Below are positions 27,045 through 34,169 of a stretch of 64,000 nt of DNA, piece after piece (position 1 is the first letter of the stretch; every line of letters starts with the position of its first letter). Below the pieces are notes generated by a model. It made no database searches. It had not been told where the DNA came from and saw only the letters and a list, made by a program, of their open reading frames with translations. Source of the DNA: Pseudomonadales bacterium (GTDB lineage: Bacteria; Pseudomonadota; Gammaproteobacteria; Pseudomonadales; Pseudohongiellaceae); the NCBI GenBank assembly GCA_024234395.1, contig JACKOH010000003.1, forward strand, positions 310,001 through 374,000, in the 5' to 3' direction. The position numbers and the translations under genes were made by a program.

Positions 27045-27689
27045 ATGCTTCAACACCCATTCAGATCACCCGGATTGTCTTTGGGCAAATTCCCTCTTGC
27101 CCTTGTGACTCTGGTAGCAATCGGTGTTTCTCCCTGGTTGGCTCCAGCCATGGCCCAGGAGCAGGCGCAGTACCTGCGTTTTGCGGTCATGGCCCTGTCT
27201 GACAACAAGGCTTCCCGGGTGGAATTTGAAAACCAACTGGTCAACCGGATGGCGGAAAACCGCTATGACGCGGTTGCCAGTTACGCTCTGATTCCCGATC
27301 TGGATACTCTCCAGTCAATGCCGGTCCGCACCCGTATGCTGGATGCAGGCGTACAGGCAATCCTGATCCTGCGCCCACTGGAGGTGCCTGAAGGCGATAT
27401 CCTGACACCGCAGCAACTACAGATCAGCCCCGACGAATTCAGCAGTGTATCGCGCTTTATAAGCGCCTACCGGGGTGACAGTTTCGAAGTGCGCACGGTA
27501 GTCCAGATCGCCGGCTTTCTGCTGGATCGGGATGCCTCCCGGCTGTTCTGGCACGGCGTGATCTGGCTTGACGACAGCGTGGAAACAGAGCAGAACAGAA
27601 TCGACAAGATCGTCGACCTGGTACAGTTCAACCTGGACAATTCCCGCAATGCTCTGAGACTGCAACTGGGTCTGCCGACACTGCCGTGA
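27045..27689 (+). CDS. Secreted hypothetical protein
   Basis: From the ATG at 27045 the 214-residue product has a signal peptide ending near APAMAQ, followed by a mixed alpha/beta domain: YLRFAVMALSDNKASRVEFE, NQLVNRMAENRYDAVASYAL, VQAILILRPLEVPEGD and FEVRTVVQIAGFLLDRDASR. The layout (a small periplasmic domain describing a value that varies with paired terms) loosely recalls DUF4136/lipoprotein-like folds, but no lipobox is seen and I do not recognise the family. It is convergent with trhO, 24 bases away. Confidence 0.7.
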   Translation: MLQHPFRSPGLSLGKFPLALVTLVAIGVSPWLAPAMAQEQAQYLRFAVMALSDNKASRVEFENQLVNRMAENRYDAVASYALIPDLDTLQSMPVRTRMLDAGVQAILILRPLEVPEGDILTPQQLQISPDEFSSVSRFISAYRGDSFEVRTVVQIAGFLLDRDASRLFWHGVIWLDDSVETEQNRIDKIVDLVQFNLDNSRNALRLQLGLPTLP

Positions 27690-27713
27690 AACCCGGCACC
27701 TCGGCAGGGCTGA

Positions 27714-28712
27714 TCAGTGCCCGGAGGATGCGGACCGGTTCCTTTGCCGGTCCTTGAAGCTGAGCTTTTCCCGTTTACGTTTCTCGATCACCGCCTCCAT
27801 GGGTTGGCCGATGTGGGCCTCACCACGCTTCCTGGCCAGTTGCACCTGGCGCTCCCGCTCGGCGAACCGCTTTACCTGCTGTCGACTGTGACGGTCGTAG
27901 CAGTGGGGACAACTGACGCCTTTCTGATAGTGCTCACTCTGCTTATCGGTTTCATCGATCGGCATGCGGCAGGCATGGCACTGGTCATATTGACCCTTTT
28001 CGAGATCGTGATTGACGGTAACCCGGTTGTCAAAAACAAAACATTCACCCTGCCACAGGGACTCGCTGGCGGGGACTTCCTCAAGGTATTTGAGAATACC
28101 GCCCTTGAGGTGATAAACCTCGTCGAATCCCAGCTGCTTGAGGTAGGCAGTGGATTTTTCACAGCGTATGCCACCGGTGCAGAACATCGCCACCTTGCGC
28201 TGCCGGGACGGGTCGAGATTTTCTGAGACGTAGCCGGGAAATTCCCGGAATGTTTCGGTTGCGGGATTGATCGCCCCCTGAAATGTACCGATCTGGTATT
28301 CGTAGTGGTTTCGGGTATCGATCAGCGTGACGTCGGGGTCTGCGATCAGCCGGTTCCAGTCCCTGGGCTCCACGTAGGTACCGACAATATAATTGGGATC
28401 GATATCCTCGACGCCCATGGTCACGATTTCTTTCTTGAGCTTTACCTTGGTCCGGTAAAAGGGATTTTCTTCGGCCAGGGATTCCTTCACGTCAATGGCG
28501 GCAAAGCGCGGATCCCTGCGGATCAGCCCGATGACTGCATCGATCCCTGCTCTGGGCCCGGCAATGGTGCCGTTGATGCCTTCCCTGGCCAGCAACAGGG
28601 TTCCCCGCACCTGATTGGCGAGCATCGACTCTCTCAGCGGATCGCGGAATGATTGATAATCAGGAAAACGGGCGAAATGGTACAGCGCCGCAACGACAAT
28701 GTTGTGGTTCAT
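27714..28712 (-). CDS. trhO: tRNA uridine(34) 5-hydroxylase TrhO (YceA)
   Basis: TrhO makes 5-hydroxyuridine at the tRNA wobble position using oxygen. The 332-residue protein has the N-terminal UPF0176 domain (LLLAREGINGTIAGPRAGID), a rhodanese domain (VTLIDTRNHYEYQIGTFQGA) with catalytic Cys178 in FCTGGIRCEKS and a second Cys184, and a Cys-rich zinc-like tail (YDQCHACRMPIDE, GVSCPHCYDRH). Length and motifs match the family. The ribosome site AGAGGAATCG supports the start. Confidence 0.96.
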   Translation of the reverse strand: MNHNIVVAALYHFARFPDYQSFRDPLRESMLANQVRGTLLLAREGINGTIAGPRAGIDAVIGLIRRDPRFAAIDVKESLAEENPFYRTKVKLKKEIVTMGVEDIDPNYIVGTYVEPRDWNRLIADPDVTLIDTRNHYEYQIGTFQGAINPATETFREFPGYVSENLDPSRQRKVAMFCTGGIRCEKSTAYLKQLGFDEVYHLKGGILKYLEEVPASESLWQGECFVFDNRVTVNHDLEKGQYDQCHACRMPIDETDKQSEHYQKGVSCPHCYDRHSRQQVKRFAERERQVQLARKRGEAHIGQPMEAVIEKRKREKLSFKDRQRNRSASSGH

Positions 28713-28848
28713 GGCGATTCCTCTTTGCGCTGCGGAGCGTAAATCCGCTGCAAGTCAGTGACGGCGCGTATTCTAGGGAACCGACGGGGCAAAGTCCAAC
28801 CCGGCAGACAGGCAGAGAAATCGATCAGTGACACGGATACCCTGTCTC

Positions 28849-28907
28849 ACCGGCGGAGGAAGGTTTCGCTTAAGGCGAGTGGCCGATGGTTCCGAAACAC
28901 CTCCGGT
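28849..28907 (+). promoter_or_regulatory. Structured leader hairpin upstream of cfa
   Basis: In the 311-base gap between divergent trhO and cfa, ACCGGCGGAGG (28849-28859) pairs with CCTCCGGT (28900-28907), with a bulge, enclosing a second perfect pair GTTTCG (28863-28868) with CGAAAC (28893-28898). The inner loop carries GGC/GCC. It lies about 115 bases before the cfa start and is followed by GGGGAGAATTTTACTC, which can form a further small hairpin. I do not recognise it as a known riboswitch class; it could be a cis-regulatory RNA or a DNA-level operator. Confidence 0.4.
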
Positions 28908-29023
28908 AAAGGGGAGAATTTTACTCTACTGCCCTGCAGCGTTATTCTGTGTTCTGACACAGCGCGCGGAGGCGACGAATTTCGTTGCCGGCAGCATTTT
29001 TGTGCAACCGAGGGTCATGACCA

Positions 29024-30139
29024 TTGGTTTCAAAAAAGCTACGGGAAAAAGTCGAGACACTGCTGGAAAGTGTCGATATCCGGATCGGTGGCGACCGGCC
29101 CTGGGATCTCAGAATCCATGATCCCCGGGTGTTCGATGCCGCCGCATCTCAGGGTACCATCGGTGTAGGCGAAGCCTACATGGAAGGCTGGTGGGACTGC
29201 GAAGCGCTGGATGAGTTTTTCAACCGGATCCTGCGCACCGACCTTCCCGCCCGGGTTGCCTCGTTCCGCGACCGCCTGTTCCTGCTGAAATCCTACCTTT
29301 TCAATATGCAATCCGGCAGCCGCGCTTTCAAGGTGGGACGCCAGCACTACGATGCGGGTAACGACCTCTATGAACGTATGCTGGATCGCAGAATGATTTA
29401 CAGCTGCGGTTACTGGCGCGATGCCGACACGCTGGATAGTGCCCAGGAGGCGAAACTGGATCTGGTATTCCGGAAACTGGGATTACGGCCCGGCATGCGG
29501 ATTCTCGATATCGGTTGCGGCTGGGGCGGTGCTGCCGGTTATGCCGCGGAAAAATACGGCGTTGAGGTGGTTGGTGTCACCATATCCCGGGAGCAGATGG
29601 AACTGGCCAGTGAGCGGTGCCGGAATCTGCCGGTGGAAATTCGTCTGCAGGACTACCATGCGTTGCACGAGCAGTTTGATGCCATCTATTCGATCGGCAT
29701 GTTCGAACATGTCGGACACAAGAACTATCGCCAGTACTTCAGAATTGTCAGACGCTGCCTGGCCGATGACGGACTGTTCGTGCTGCATACCATCGGTAAC
29801 CGTCACTCCAATGTGGCAACCGACCCCTGGATAGAAAAGTATATTTTCCCCAATTCCGTCACCCCGTCCATCAGGCTGATTGGCCGGGCAACCGAAGACC
29901 TGCTGGTGATGGAAGACTGGCAGAATTTCCGCAATGACTATGATCGCACCCTGCAATCCTGGGACCGCAATATCAACCGTGCCTGGGACGAATTGCCCGA
30001 TTACGACGAAGCCTTTCGCCGTATGTGGCACTTTTACCTGATGTGTTCAGCCGGCTCATTTCGCTCGGGAAACAACCAGCTCTGGCAGATTGTCTTCTCG
30101 AAAAACGGCACCCCGGAACGCTATGATGCCCCCCGCTGA
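29024..30139 (+). CDS. cfa: Cyclopropane-fatty-acyl-phospholipid synthase
   Basis: Cfa transfers a methylene from S-adenosylmethionine to double bonds of membrane phospholipid acyl chains. The 371-residue protein follows E. coli Cfa throughout: GVGEAYMEGWWDCEALDEFF, QHYDAGNDLYERMLDRRMIY, the SAM motif LDIGCGWGG (161-169), GVTISREQMELA, GMFEHVGHKNY and the C-terminal MCSAGSFRSGNNQLWQIVFS with the active-site Cys region. The start is a TTG at 29024 with GAGGG about ten bases upstream; the nearby ATG at 29017 is out of frame. A structured leader precedes it. Confidence 0.95.
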   Translation: MVSKKLREKVETLLESVDIRIGGDRPWDLRIHDPRVFDAAASQGTIGVGEAYMEGWWDCEALDEFFNRILRTDLPARVASFRDRLFLLKSYLFNMQSGSRAFKVGRQHYDAGNDLYERMLDRRMIYSCGYWRDADTLDSAQEAKLDLVFRKLGLRPGMRILDIGCGWGGAAGYAAEKYGVEVVGVTISREQMELASERCRNLPVEIRLQDYHALHEQFDAIYSIGMFEHVGHKNYRQYFRIVRRCLADDGLFVLHTIGNRHSNVATDPWIEKYIFPNSVTPSIRLIGRATEDLLVMEDWQNFRNDYDRTLQSWDRNINRAWDELPDYDEAFRRMWHFYLMCSAGSFRSGNNQLWQIVFSKNGTPERYDAPR

Positions 30140-30246
30140 GTGATCCCCTGGCGGAATTTTTCCAGTCCTGAATCCAAAACCCCGCTGCCGTGCATCTACT
30201 GGGAGAAGAACAAATAATTCCCACGTTTTCAGAGGAGCAACGGGCA

Positions 30247-30600
30247 ATGTACGCAGATGCCTTGATCGCAATAACGGCCATACTGGTGTCAGCATCCGCC
30301 TTTGGTGGATTTCTTTACTATCTGTACAAGGCGAAGACCAGCAAGCTGCAAACCCTGGTCAAAATGGCTGAGCTCGGTGGCAGCGGTATCGATGCCGAGA
30401 CGATAAGACTGCTGGGAAATACCGGCAGTGGTTACAAACAGGATCTGAAGGTTGGTATTATCTGGCTGGCCATCGGCATTCCACTGACTTTACATATCCT
30501 GTTCGAGGAGCCCACGGGCGTATTTGCCGCACTGATACCGGTGTTTATCGGGATTGCTTACCTGATATCCGGCAAGTACCGGTTACGCGAACCAGACTGA
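30247..30600 (+). CDS. DUF6249 small membrane protein
   Basis: The 117-residue protein has an N-terminal helix (ALIAITAILVSASAFGGFLY), a cytoplasmic segment (KTSKLQTLVKMAELGGSGID) and two helices in the C-terminal half, the DUF6249 pattern. Such proteins commonly sit beside ECF sigma/anti-sigma pairs and may take part in membrane sensing, but the role is unknown. The ATG at 30247 has GAGGAGCAACGG just upstream. The sigma-factor frame follows directly. Confidence 0.8.
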   Translation: MYADALIAITAILVSASAFGGFLYYLYKAKTSKLQTLVKMAELGGSGIDAETIRLLGNTGSGYKQDLKVGIIWLAIGIPLTLHILFEEPTGVFAALIPVFIGIAYLISGKYRLREPD

Positions 30601-30622
30601 GGATGCGCTGATCAAATCCCTG

Positions 30623-31315
30623 TTGAACAACGAACGTCTGTACATACTCCGCGCCCAGCTGTTTCAGGACAGCCGGGCGTTTTCCAGCCTTGTCCGCATT
30701 CACCAGGGCAGGATTCGCGCCTAACTGCTGCGTCTTGCCCGTGACCACGATCGCGCCGATGACCTGGCCCAGGAGACCTTTATCAAGGCGTTTCGCAAGA
30801 TTGGCAGTTACCGGAATTCCGGCTCATTTTCCGCCTGGCTGTTCAGCATCGCCCATAACTGTTTTCTGGAACAACAGCGCTCCCGGCAGCGCCGCCAGGA
30901 GGTCTATCAACAATTTGGGCAGCAGGTGGAGTTAACGGCAGACCGCTTTGAACACGTAACCGGTGAGCAGCTTGACCTGGAAAGAGCTCTGCTGCAACTG
31001 AGTCCGGAGCAGGCGGCGGCACTTACACTCTGTCACAGCTATGGATTCAGTCACAGCGAAGCCGCTGAGATTCTGAAGATCCCCCTGGGCACCCTCAAAA
31101 CCAACATTGCCCGCGGTAAAGAGCGGCTGCTGCGGATTCTGGACGCAGCACCTGGCGACGCCGGCGAAATGAAAAGCGTCGGTGACGGATCAAAAAGCAT
31201 CGGTGACGAAATGAGAAGTGTCGTTGACGGGATAAAGAACGTCGGTGACGATATAAAAAAAAAATCGGTGACGATGCAGGAAGGATCAGATGATAACCTC
31301 CAATCCACAGGATAG
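30623..31315 (+). pseudogene. ECF RNA polymerase sigma factor interrupted by an in-frame TAA
   Basis: One continuous frame encodes a sigma-70 family ECF factor: region 2 reads AFSSLVRIHQGRIRA, stop, LLRLARDHDRADDLAQETF, IKAFRKIGSYRNSGSFSAWL; region 4 reads LQLSPEQAAALTLCHSYGFS and HSEAAEILKIPLGTLKTNIA. The TAA at 30722-30724 falls where an aromatic residue is usual (RAF/YLLRL), so it looks like a single-codon change. No clear start codon exists; TTG at 30623 is one option, and the frame is open back into the DUF6249 gene. The tail is a heptad repeat and overlaps the putative anti-sigma gene. It may be a young pseudogene, a sequence error or a recoded stop. Confidence 0.85.
31166..31272 (+). 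repeat. 21-bp tandem repeat (five units) with A10 tract
   Basis: Five consecutive units of the form gaaatgaaaagcgtcggtgac lie in the 3' end of the sigma-factor frame: 31166-31186, 31187-31207, 31208-31228, 31229-31249 and 31250-31272. The first four are exactly 21 bases and encode the heptads EMKSVGD, GSKSIGD, EMRSVVD and GIKNVGD. The fifth has 23 bases because its A-run has grown to ten (31255-31264), which shifts the frame to KKKSVTM. Confidence 0.9.
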
Positions 31316-31646
31316 CCTCGACAGCCGGCTGGCCCGGATCGCCCAGGTAGCGGATGCCGGTTTCAGCCAACGCGTCGAGCACGAATTGAGAAAGCTCTCG
31401 AATGTGCGGACCCGGATTTTTGTCGGCGCCGGACTTTGCTGGCTGGTCCTGGCGCTATTATTCAGGTCGGCGCCCGATGCCGGGATGCTGCAATTTCTGA
31501 CGGTCGACGATTTCACGACTCTTCGTCAGGCGCTGATTCAGCAATTCGGCGCACTACTGCCGTTCCTTCCCTCTCCAGGAACTCTGTTGATGCTGACACT
31601 GGCGCTGACCGCCGCTGCCGTGGGCAGCATTCTGGTCAGGGACTGA
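31290..31646 (+). CDS. Putative anti-sigma factor / small membrane protein
   Basis: The 118-residue product has a short polar N-terminus (DSRLARIAQVADAGFSQRVE) and two hydrophobic helices (RIFVGAGLCWLVLALLF and TLLMLTLALTAAAVGSIL). Its ATG lies inside the 3' end of the sigma-factor frame (26-base overlap), the usual arrangement of a sigma/anti-sigma pair. It lacks the zinc-finger anti-sigma motif, so the role is inferred from position and topology only. GGAAGGATCAG precedes the start. Confidence 0.6.
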   Translation: MITSNPQDSLDSRLARIAQVADAGFSQRVEHELRKLSNVRTRIFVGAGLCWLVLALLFRSAPDAGMLQFLTVDDFTTLRQALIQQFGALLPFLPSPGTLLMLTLALTAAAVGSILVRD

Positions 31647-31757
31647 AAACCCTCCATCGTTGTGTGCCGAAAACCGCTTCTGGGTCTGAAGGGTTGACGT
31701 ACGCTTCCTACTGAAAGACACTCGGCAACCCAGTTGAACTTTGAATCCGGAGCTCCA

Positions 31758-32681
31758 ATGAAACCATTCATCCTCCTGTGTGCCGTGCTGGCAGTACTGC
31801 AAAGCAGCGGTCAGGCACTGGCTGACACCAGCGCCCTCTTCATCGGTAACAGCTTTACTTACGGCTATGGGTCCGCAGTCAGATTTTATCGGGCCGACAC
31901 CGTGACCGATCTCAATAATGAAGGCATTGGCGGGGTGCCGGCCCTGTTCAAGTCTTTTGCCGATCAGGCAGGGCTCGATTACGACGTCTACCTGGAAACC
32001 CGCGGCGGAAGCGGTCTGGATTTTCACCTGGCCAACAAGCTCGGAGTGATCGGGCGTCGCCCCTGGGACCAGGTCGTGATGCACGGATACAGTACTCTGG
32101 ATGCCGACAATCCGGCCAATCCGGACAAACTGGTTGCCACGGCGGCGCAGATGACGGAATTTCTGCGCGGCAAGAATCCACAGGTGGAAGTCTATCTCAC
32201 CGCCACCTGGTCCCGCGCGGACCAGACCTACGTCCCCGATCGTCCCTGGAGTGGCCAGCCCATTGAGCAGATGGCTGTCGATATCCGGGCCGCCTACGAT
32301 CAGGCCGCCGCTGCACCGGGTGTGGTCGCTGTCAATGGTGTCGGCGAAGCCTGGACCCGGGCCATGCAGCTGGGCCTTGCCGATCCCAATCCCTACGACG
32401 GCATCGATGCCGATAAAGTCGATCTGTGGACCTGGGATCATTACCACGCCAGTTCCTATGGTTATTACCTGGAAGCCCTGGTGGTGTTTGGCAATCTCAC
32501 CGGCCTGGATCCACGTTCACTGGGTGAAAACGAGTGTTCGGGTTATGAACTGGGCCTGTCACGCAGCCAGGTCAAAACCCTGCAGCAGGCTGCGTTCGAG
32601 CAACTGGCCAGTGACGGTAGGGTAACGCCGGCGCCCCTGGAGCTGCCCAGATCGGTGAACCCGGAACATTGCGTTAACTGA
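31758..32681 (+). CDS. Secreted SGNH-type hydrolase
   Basis: The 307-residue protein has a signal peptide (MKPFILLCAVLAVLQSSGQA) and the SGNH hydrolase layout: block I LFIGNSFTYGYGS with Ser32, a Gly block (ETRGGSGLDFHLANK), a block-III region (DQVVMHGYSTLDADNPAN), and the C-terminal catalytic Asp/His in DHYHASSYGYYLEALV (near 227-230). Members act as esterases or deacetylases, often on polysaccharide. The GNSFTYG form recalls DUF4886-like proteins. The start at 31758 follows GGAGCTCC. It is monocistronic. Confidence 0.85.
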   Translation: MKPFILLCAVLAVLQSSGQALADTSALFIGNSFTYGYGSAVRFYRADTVTDLNNEGIGGVPALFKSFADQAGLDYDVYLETRGGSGLDFHLANKLGVIGRRPWDQVVMHGYSTLDADNPANPDKLVATAAQMTEFLRGKNPQVEVYLTATWSRADQTYVPDRPWSGQPIEQMAVDIRAAYDQAAAAPGVVAVNGVGEAWTRAMQLGLADPNPYDGIDADKVDLWTWDHYHASSYGYYLEALVVFGNLTGLDPRSLGENECSGYELGLSRSQVKTLQQAAFEQLASDGRVTPAPLELPRSVNPEHCVN

Positions 32682-32707
32682 CAGTTGGAAAAGGAACCTG
32701 TCCCTAT

Positions 32708-33934
32708 TTACAGGCGCTGCCGCAGCAGACGCAGAATTGCCGAGCGGTTATTGGCACCCTGATTGGTCAGGATCACAAACGGATACAGGCCATCCGGACC
32801 GGGGATATAACCGGCGAAGTTATACACCCCGGTCAGGGTTCCGCTCTTACGAAGCACCCCGTCCTCCACCGCCAGCAGATCGGCAAAGGGTTGGAATACC
32901 TCGAGAATGTGCAGCATTGCGGTGCCACTGCTGCGTTGTTCGCGGGACAGACCTGAGCCCTCCTCCATCAGCAGGATCTGCGGATCGGTTCCATAATTTA
33001 CCCCGTACAGGGCGGCAAGCTGTTGCTGCAGTGCCTCCCTGGCGGCACTGCTGGTGGCCGGATAGCCGGCTTGTTGGGCACCCAGGGTAAGGAAGATCTG
33101 GTTGGCGATGAAATTATTGGAGTAGCGCAGCAGTCCTTCCAGGGTTTCCCGCAACGAATGGGAACTCGGGTGACGATGCAGCAGGGTCCAGTCGTCAGTA
33201 ACTGCCTGCTGATAGAACTCCGCATCCTTGACCTGGATGCCGACGCCTTCAAGAAACAATCGGAACAACTGCTGGACCTGGCGCAGACCGGCGCCGGGAT
33301 CATCGCCCAGATTGATTCGCTGCGCAGCTCCTGGCGTCAGTGATGCGGCCAGTTCCCGGGCCAGCGGTGTCAGTGGTGTCTGGGACTCCCCGGAAATCAG
33401 CCGACCTGCCTGGTCCCAGGCCAGGTTCACGGTGTTGAAATTTACCGCCAGGGCACTGTTCCGGGCACCGTATGGCTGGTCTGTATAGAGTTCCAGGGGC
33501 AGATCCGGATTCGCCTCAAAAGCCGAGTCATCCACGACCAGGCGGCGAACCCGTTTGAGCCCATCCTGAGCCAGGTGGGCGGCAATGCGGTCGAGCTCCT
33601 CGGATACCAGAAACGGATCTCCCAGGCCACGAATCAACAGATCACCACTGTCATTCGTGTAGAAGAGCGTCTCGAAACGAAAGTCTTCACCAAGGGTAGT
33701 GAGCGCCACCTGAGCCAGCGGGATTTTGAGCAGGGAAGCCGGTATCAGCCCGGTATCTGGATTCAAGCTGACCAGCAATTCTCCATCGGGAGACTGCAGC
33801 ATCACGCTGCCGTCTCCCGCCAGCGCGGCGATCCGGTCCTGCGCCGCCACCGGTGCGGACAGGCCACTGATGCCCAGCAGCAGTACCAGTGCCAATCCGC
33901 TGAGGGTAGTAACGGAATAATTCAGAGCGCTCAT
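32708..33934 (-). CDS. Serine D-Ala-D-Ala carboxypeptidase, PBP4 (peptidase S13) family
   Basis: Exported peptidoglycan hydrolase. All three penicillin-binding motifs are present: SLLK in IPASLLKIPLA (Ser near 67), SNN in RYSNNFIANQIF (near 273) and KSGT in LRKSGTLTGVYNFAGY (near 360). The N-terminus is a signal sequence ending near APVAAQ. At about 408 residues it is shorter than E. coli DacB (477), mostly through a smaller inserted domain. It would trim or cleave peptide cross-links in the periplasm. It is divergent from the TonB receptor gene. Confidence 0.9.
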   Translation of the reverse strand: MSALNYSVTTLSGLALVLLLGISGLSAPVAAQDRIAALAGDGSVMLQSPDGELLVSLNPDTGLIPASLLKIPLAQVALTTLGEDFRFETLFYTNDSGDLLIRGLGDPFLVSEELDRIAAHLAQDGLKRVRRLVVDDSAFEANPDLPLELYTDQPYGARNSALAVNFNTVNLAWDQAGRLISGESQTPLTPLARELAASLTPGAAQRINLGDDPGAGLRQVQQLFRLFLEGVGIQVKDAEFYQQAVTDDWTLLHRHPSSHSLRETLEGLLRYSNNFIANQIFLTLGAQQAGYPATSSAAREALQQQLAALYGVNYGTDPQILLMEEGSGLSREQRSSGTAMLHILEVFQPFADLLAVEDGVLRKSGTLTGVYNFAGYIPGPDGLYPFVILTNQGANNRSAILRLLRQRL

Positions 33935-34081
33935 ACTCCACTCTCGCAAAAAGGTCAGAATAAAGAGTTACCCCGGCTATTGAAAGCCGGTTTTCCCGGA
34001 TCAGCGAGCCAGGGCATCCGTCTGCCGGATGTCGATCGCGATACGCTCGGTGGATGCCCAGTTGTTATGTTTTCAAGGTAG

Positions 34082-34102
34082 CGTTTACGGACACAGTAAA
34101 CG
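34082..34102. promoter_or_regulatory. Inverted repeat between divergent PBP4 and TonB-receptor genes
   Basis: CGTTTAC (34082-34088) and GTAAACG (34096-34102) form a perfect 7-bp inverted repeat with a 7-base spacer, followed by the AT-rich TAAAATAA. Its location in a divergent promoter region suggests an operator for a dimeric regulator; the protein is not known. Confidence 0.4.
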
Positions 34103-34120
34103 TAAAATAACGGCCAAACA

Positions 34121-34146
34121 ATAAAAGCCCCGCCAGGTTGGCGGGT
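34121..34146 (-). terminator. Minus-strand intrinsic terminator upstream of the PBP4 gene
   Basis: CCCGCCA (34129-34135) and TGGCGGG (34139-34145) form a tight stem. Read on the - strand the stem is followed by GGGCTTTTATTGTT, a proper T-tract. On the + strand it lies in the 5' leader of the receptor gene with no T-tract. No - strand gene ends here, so it would stop antisense or short transcripts. Confidence 0.55.
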
Positions 34147-34169
34147 ATCAGTGCAGCTGAGGTTCCCTC

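Noticed and set aside
28801..28960. GEMM (c-di-GMP-I), glycine or other known riboswitch
   Set aside because: The conserved blocks of these classes are not present; only an unassigned nested hairpin could be supported.
31554..32447. 297-residue open frame on the - strand
   Set aside because: It is antisense to the SGNH hydrolase gene; its apparent length follows from codon bias.
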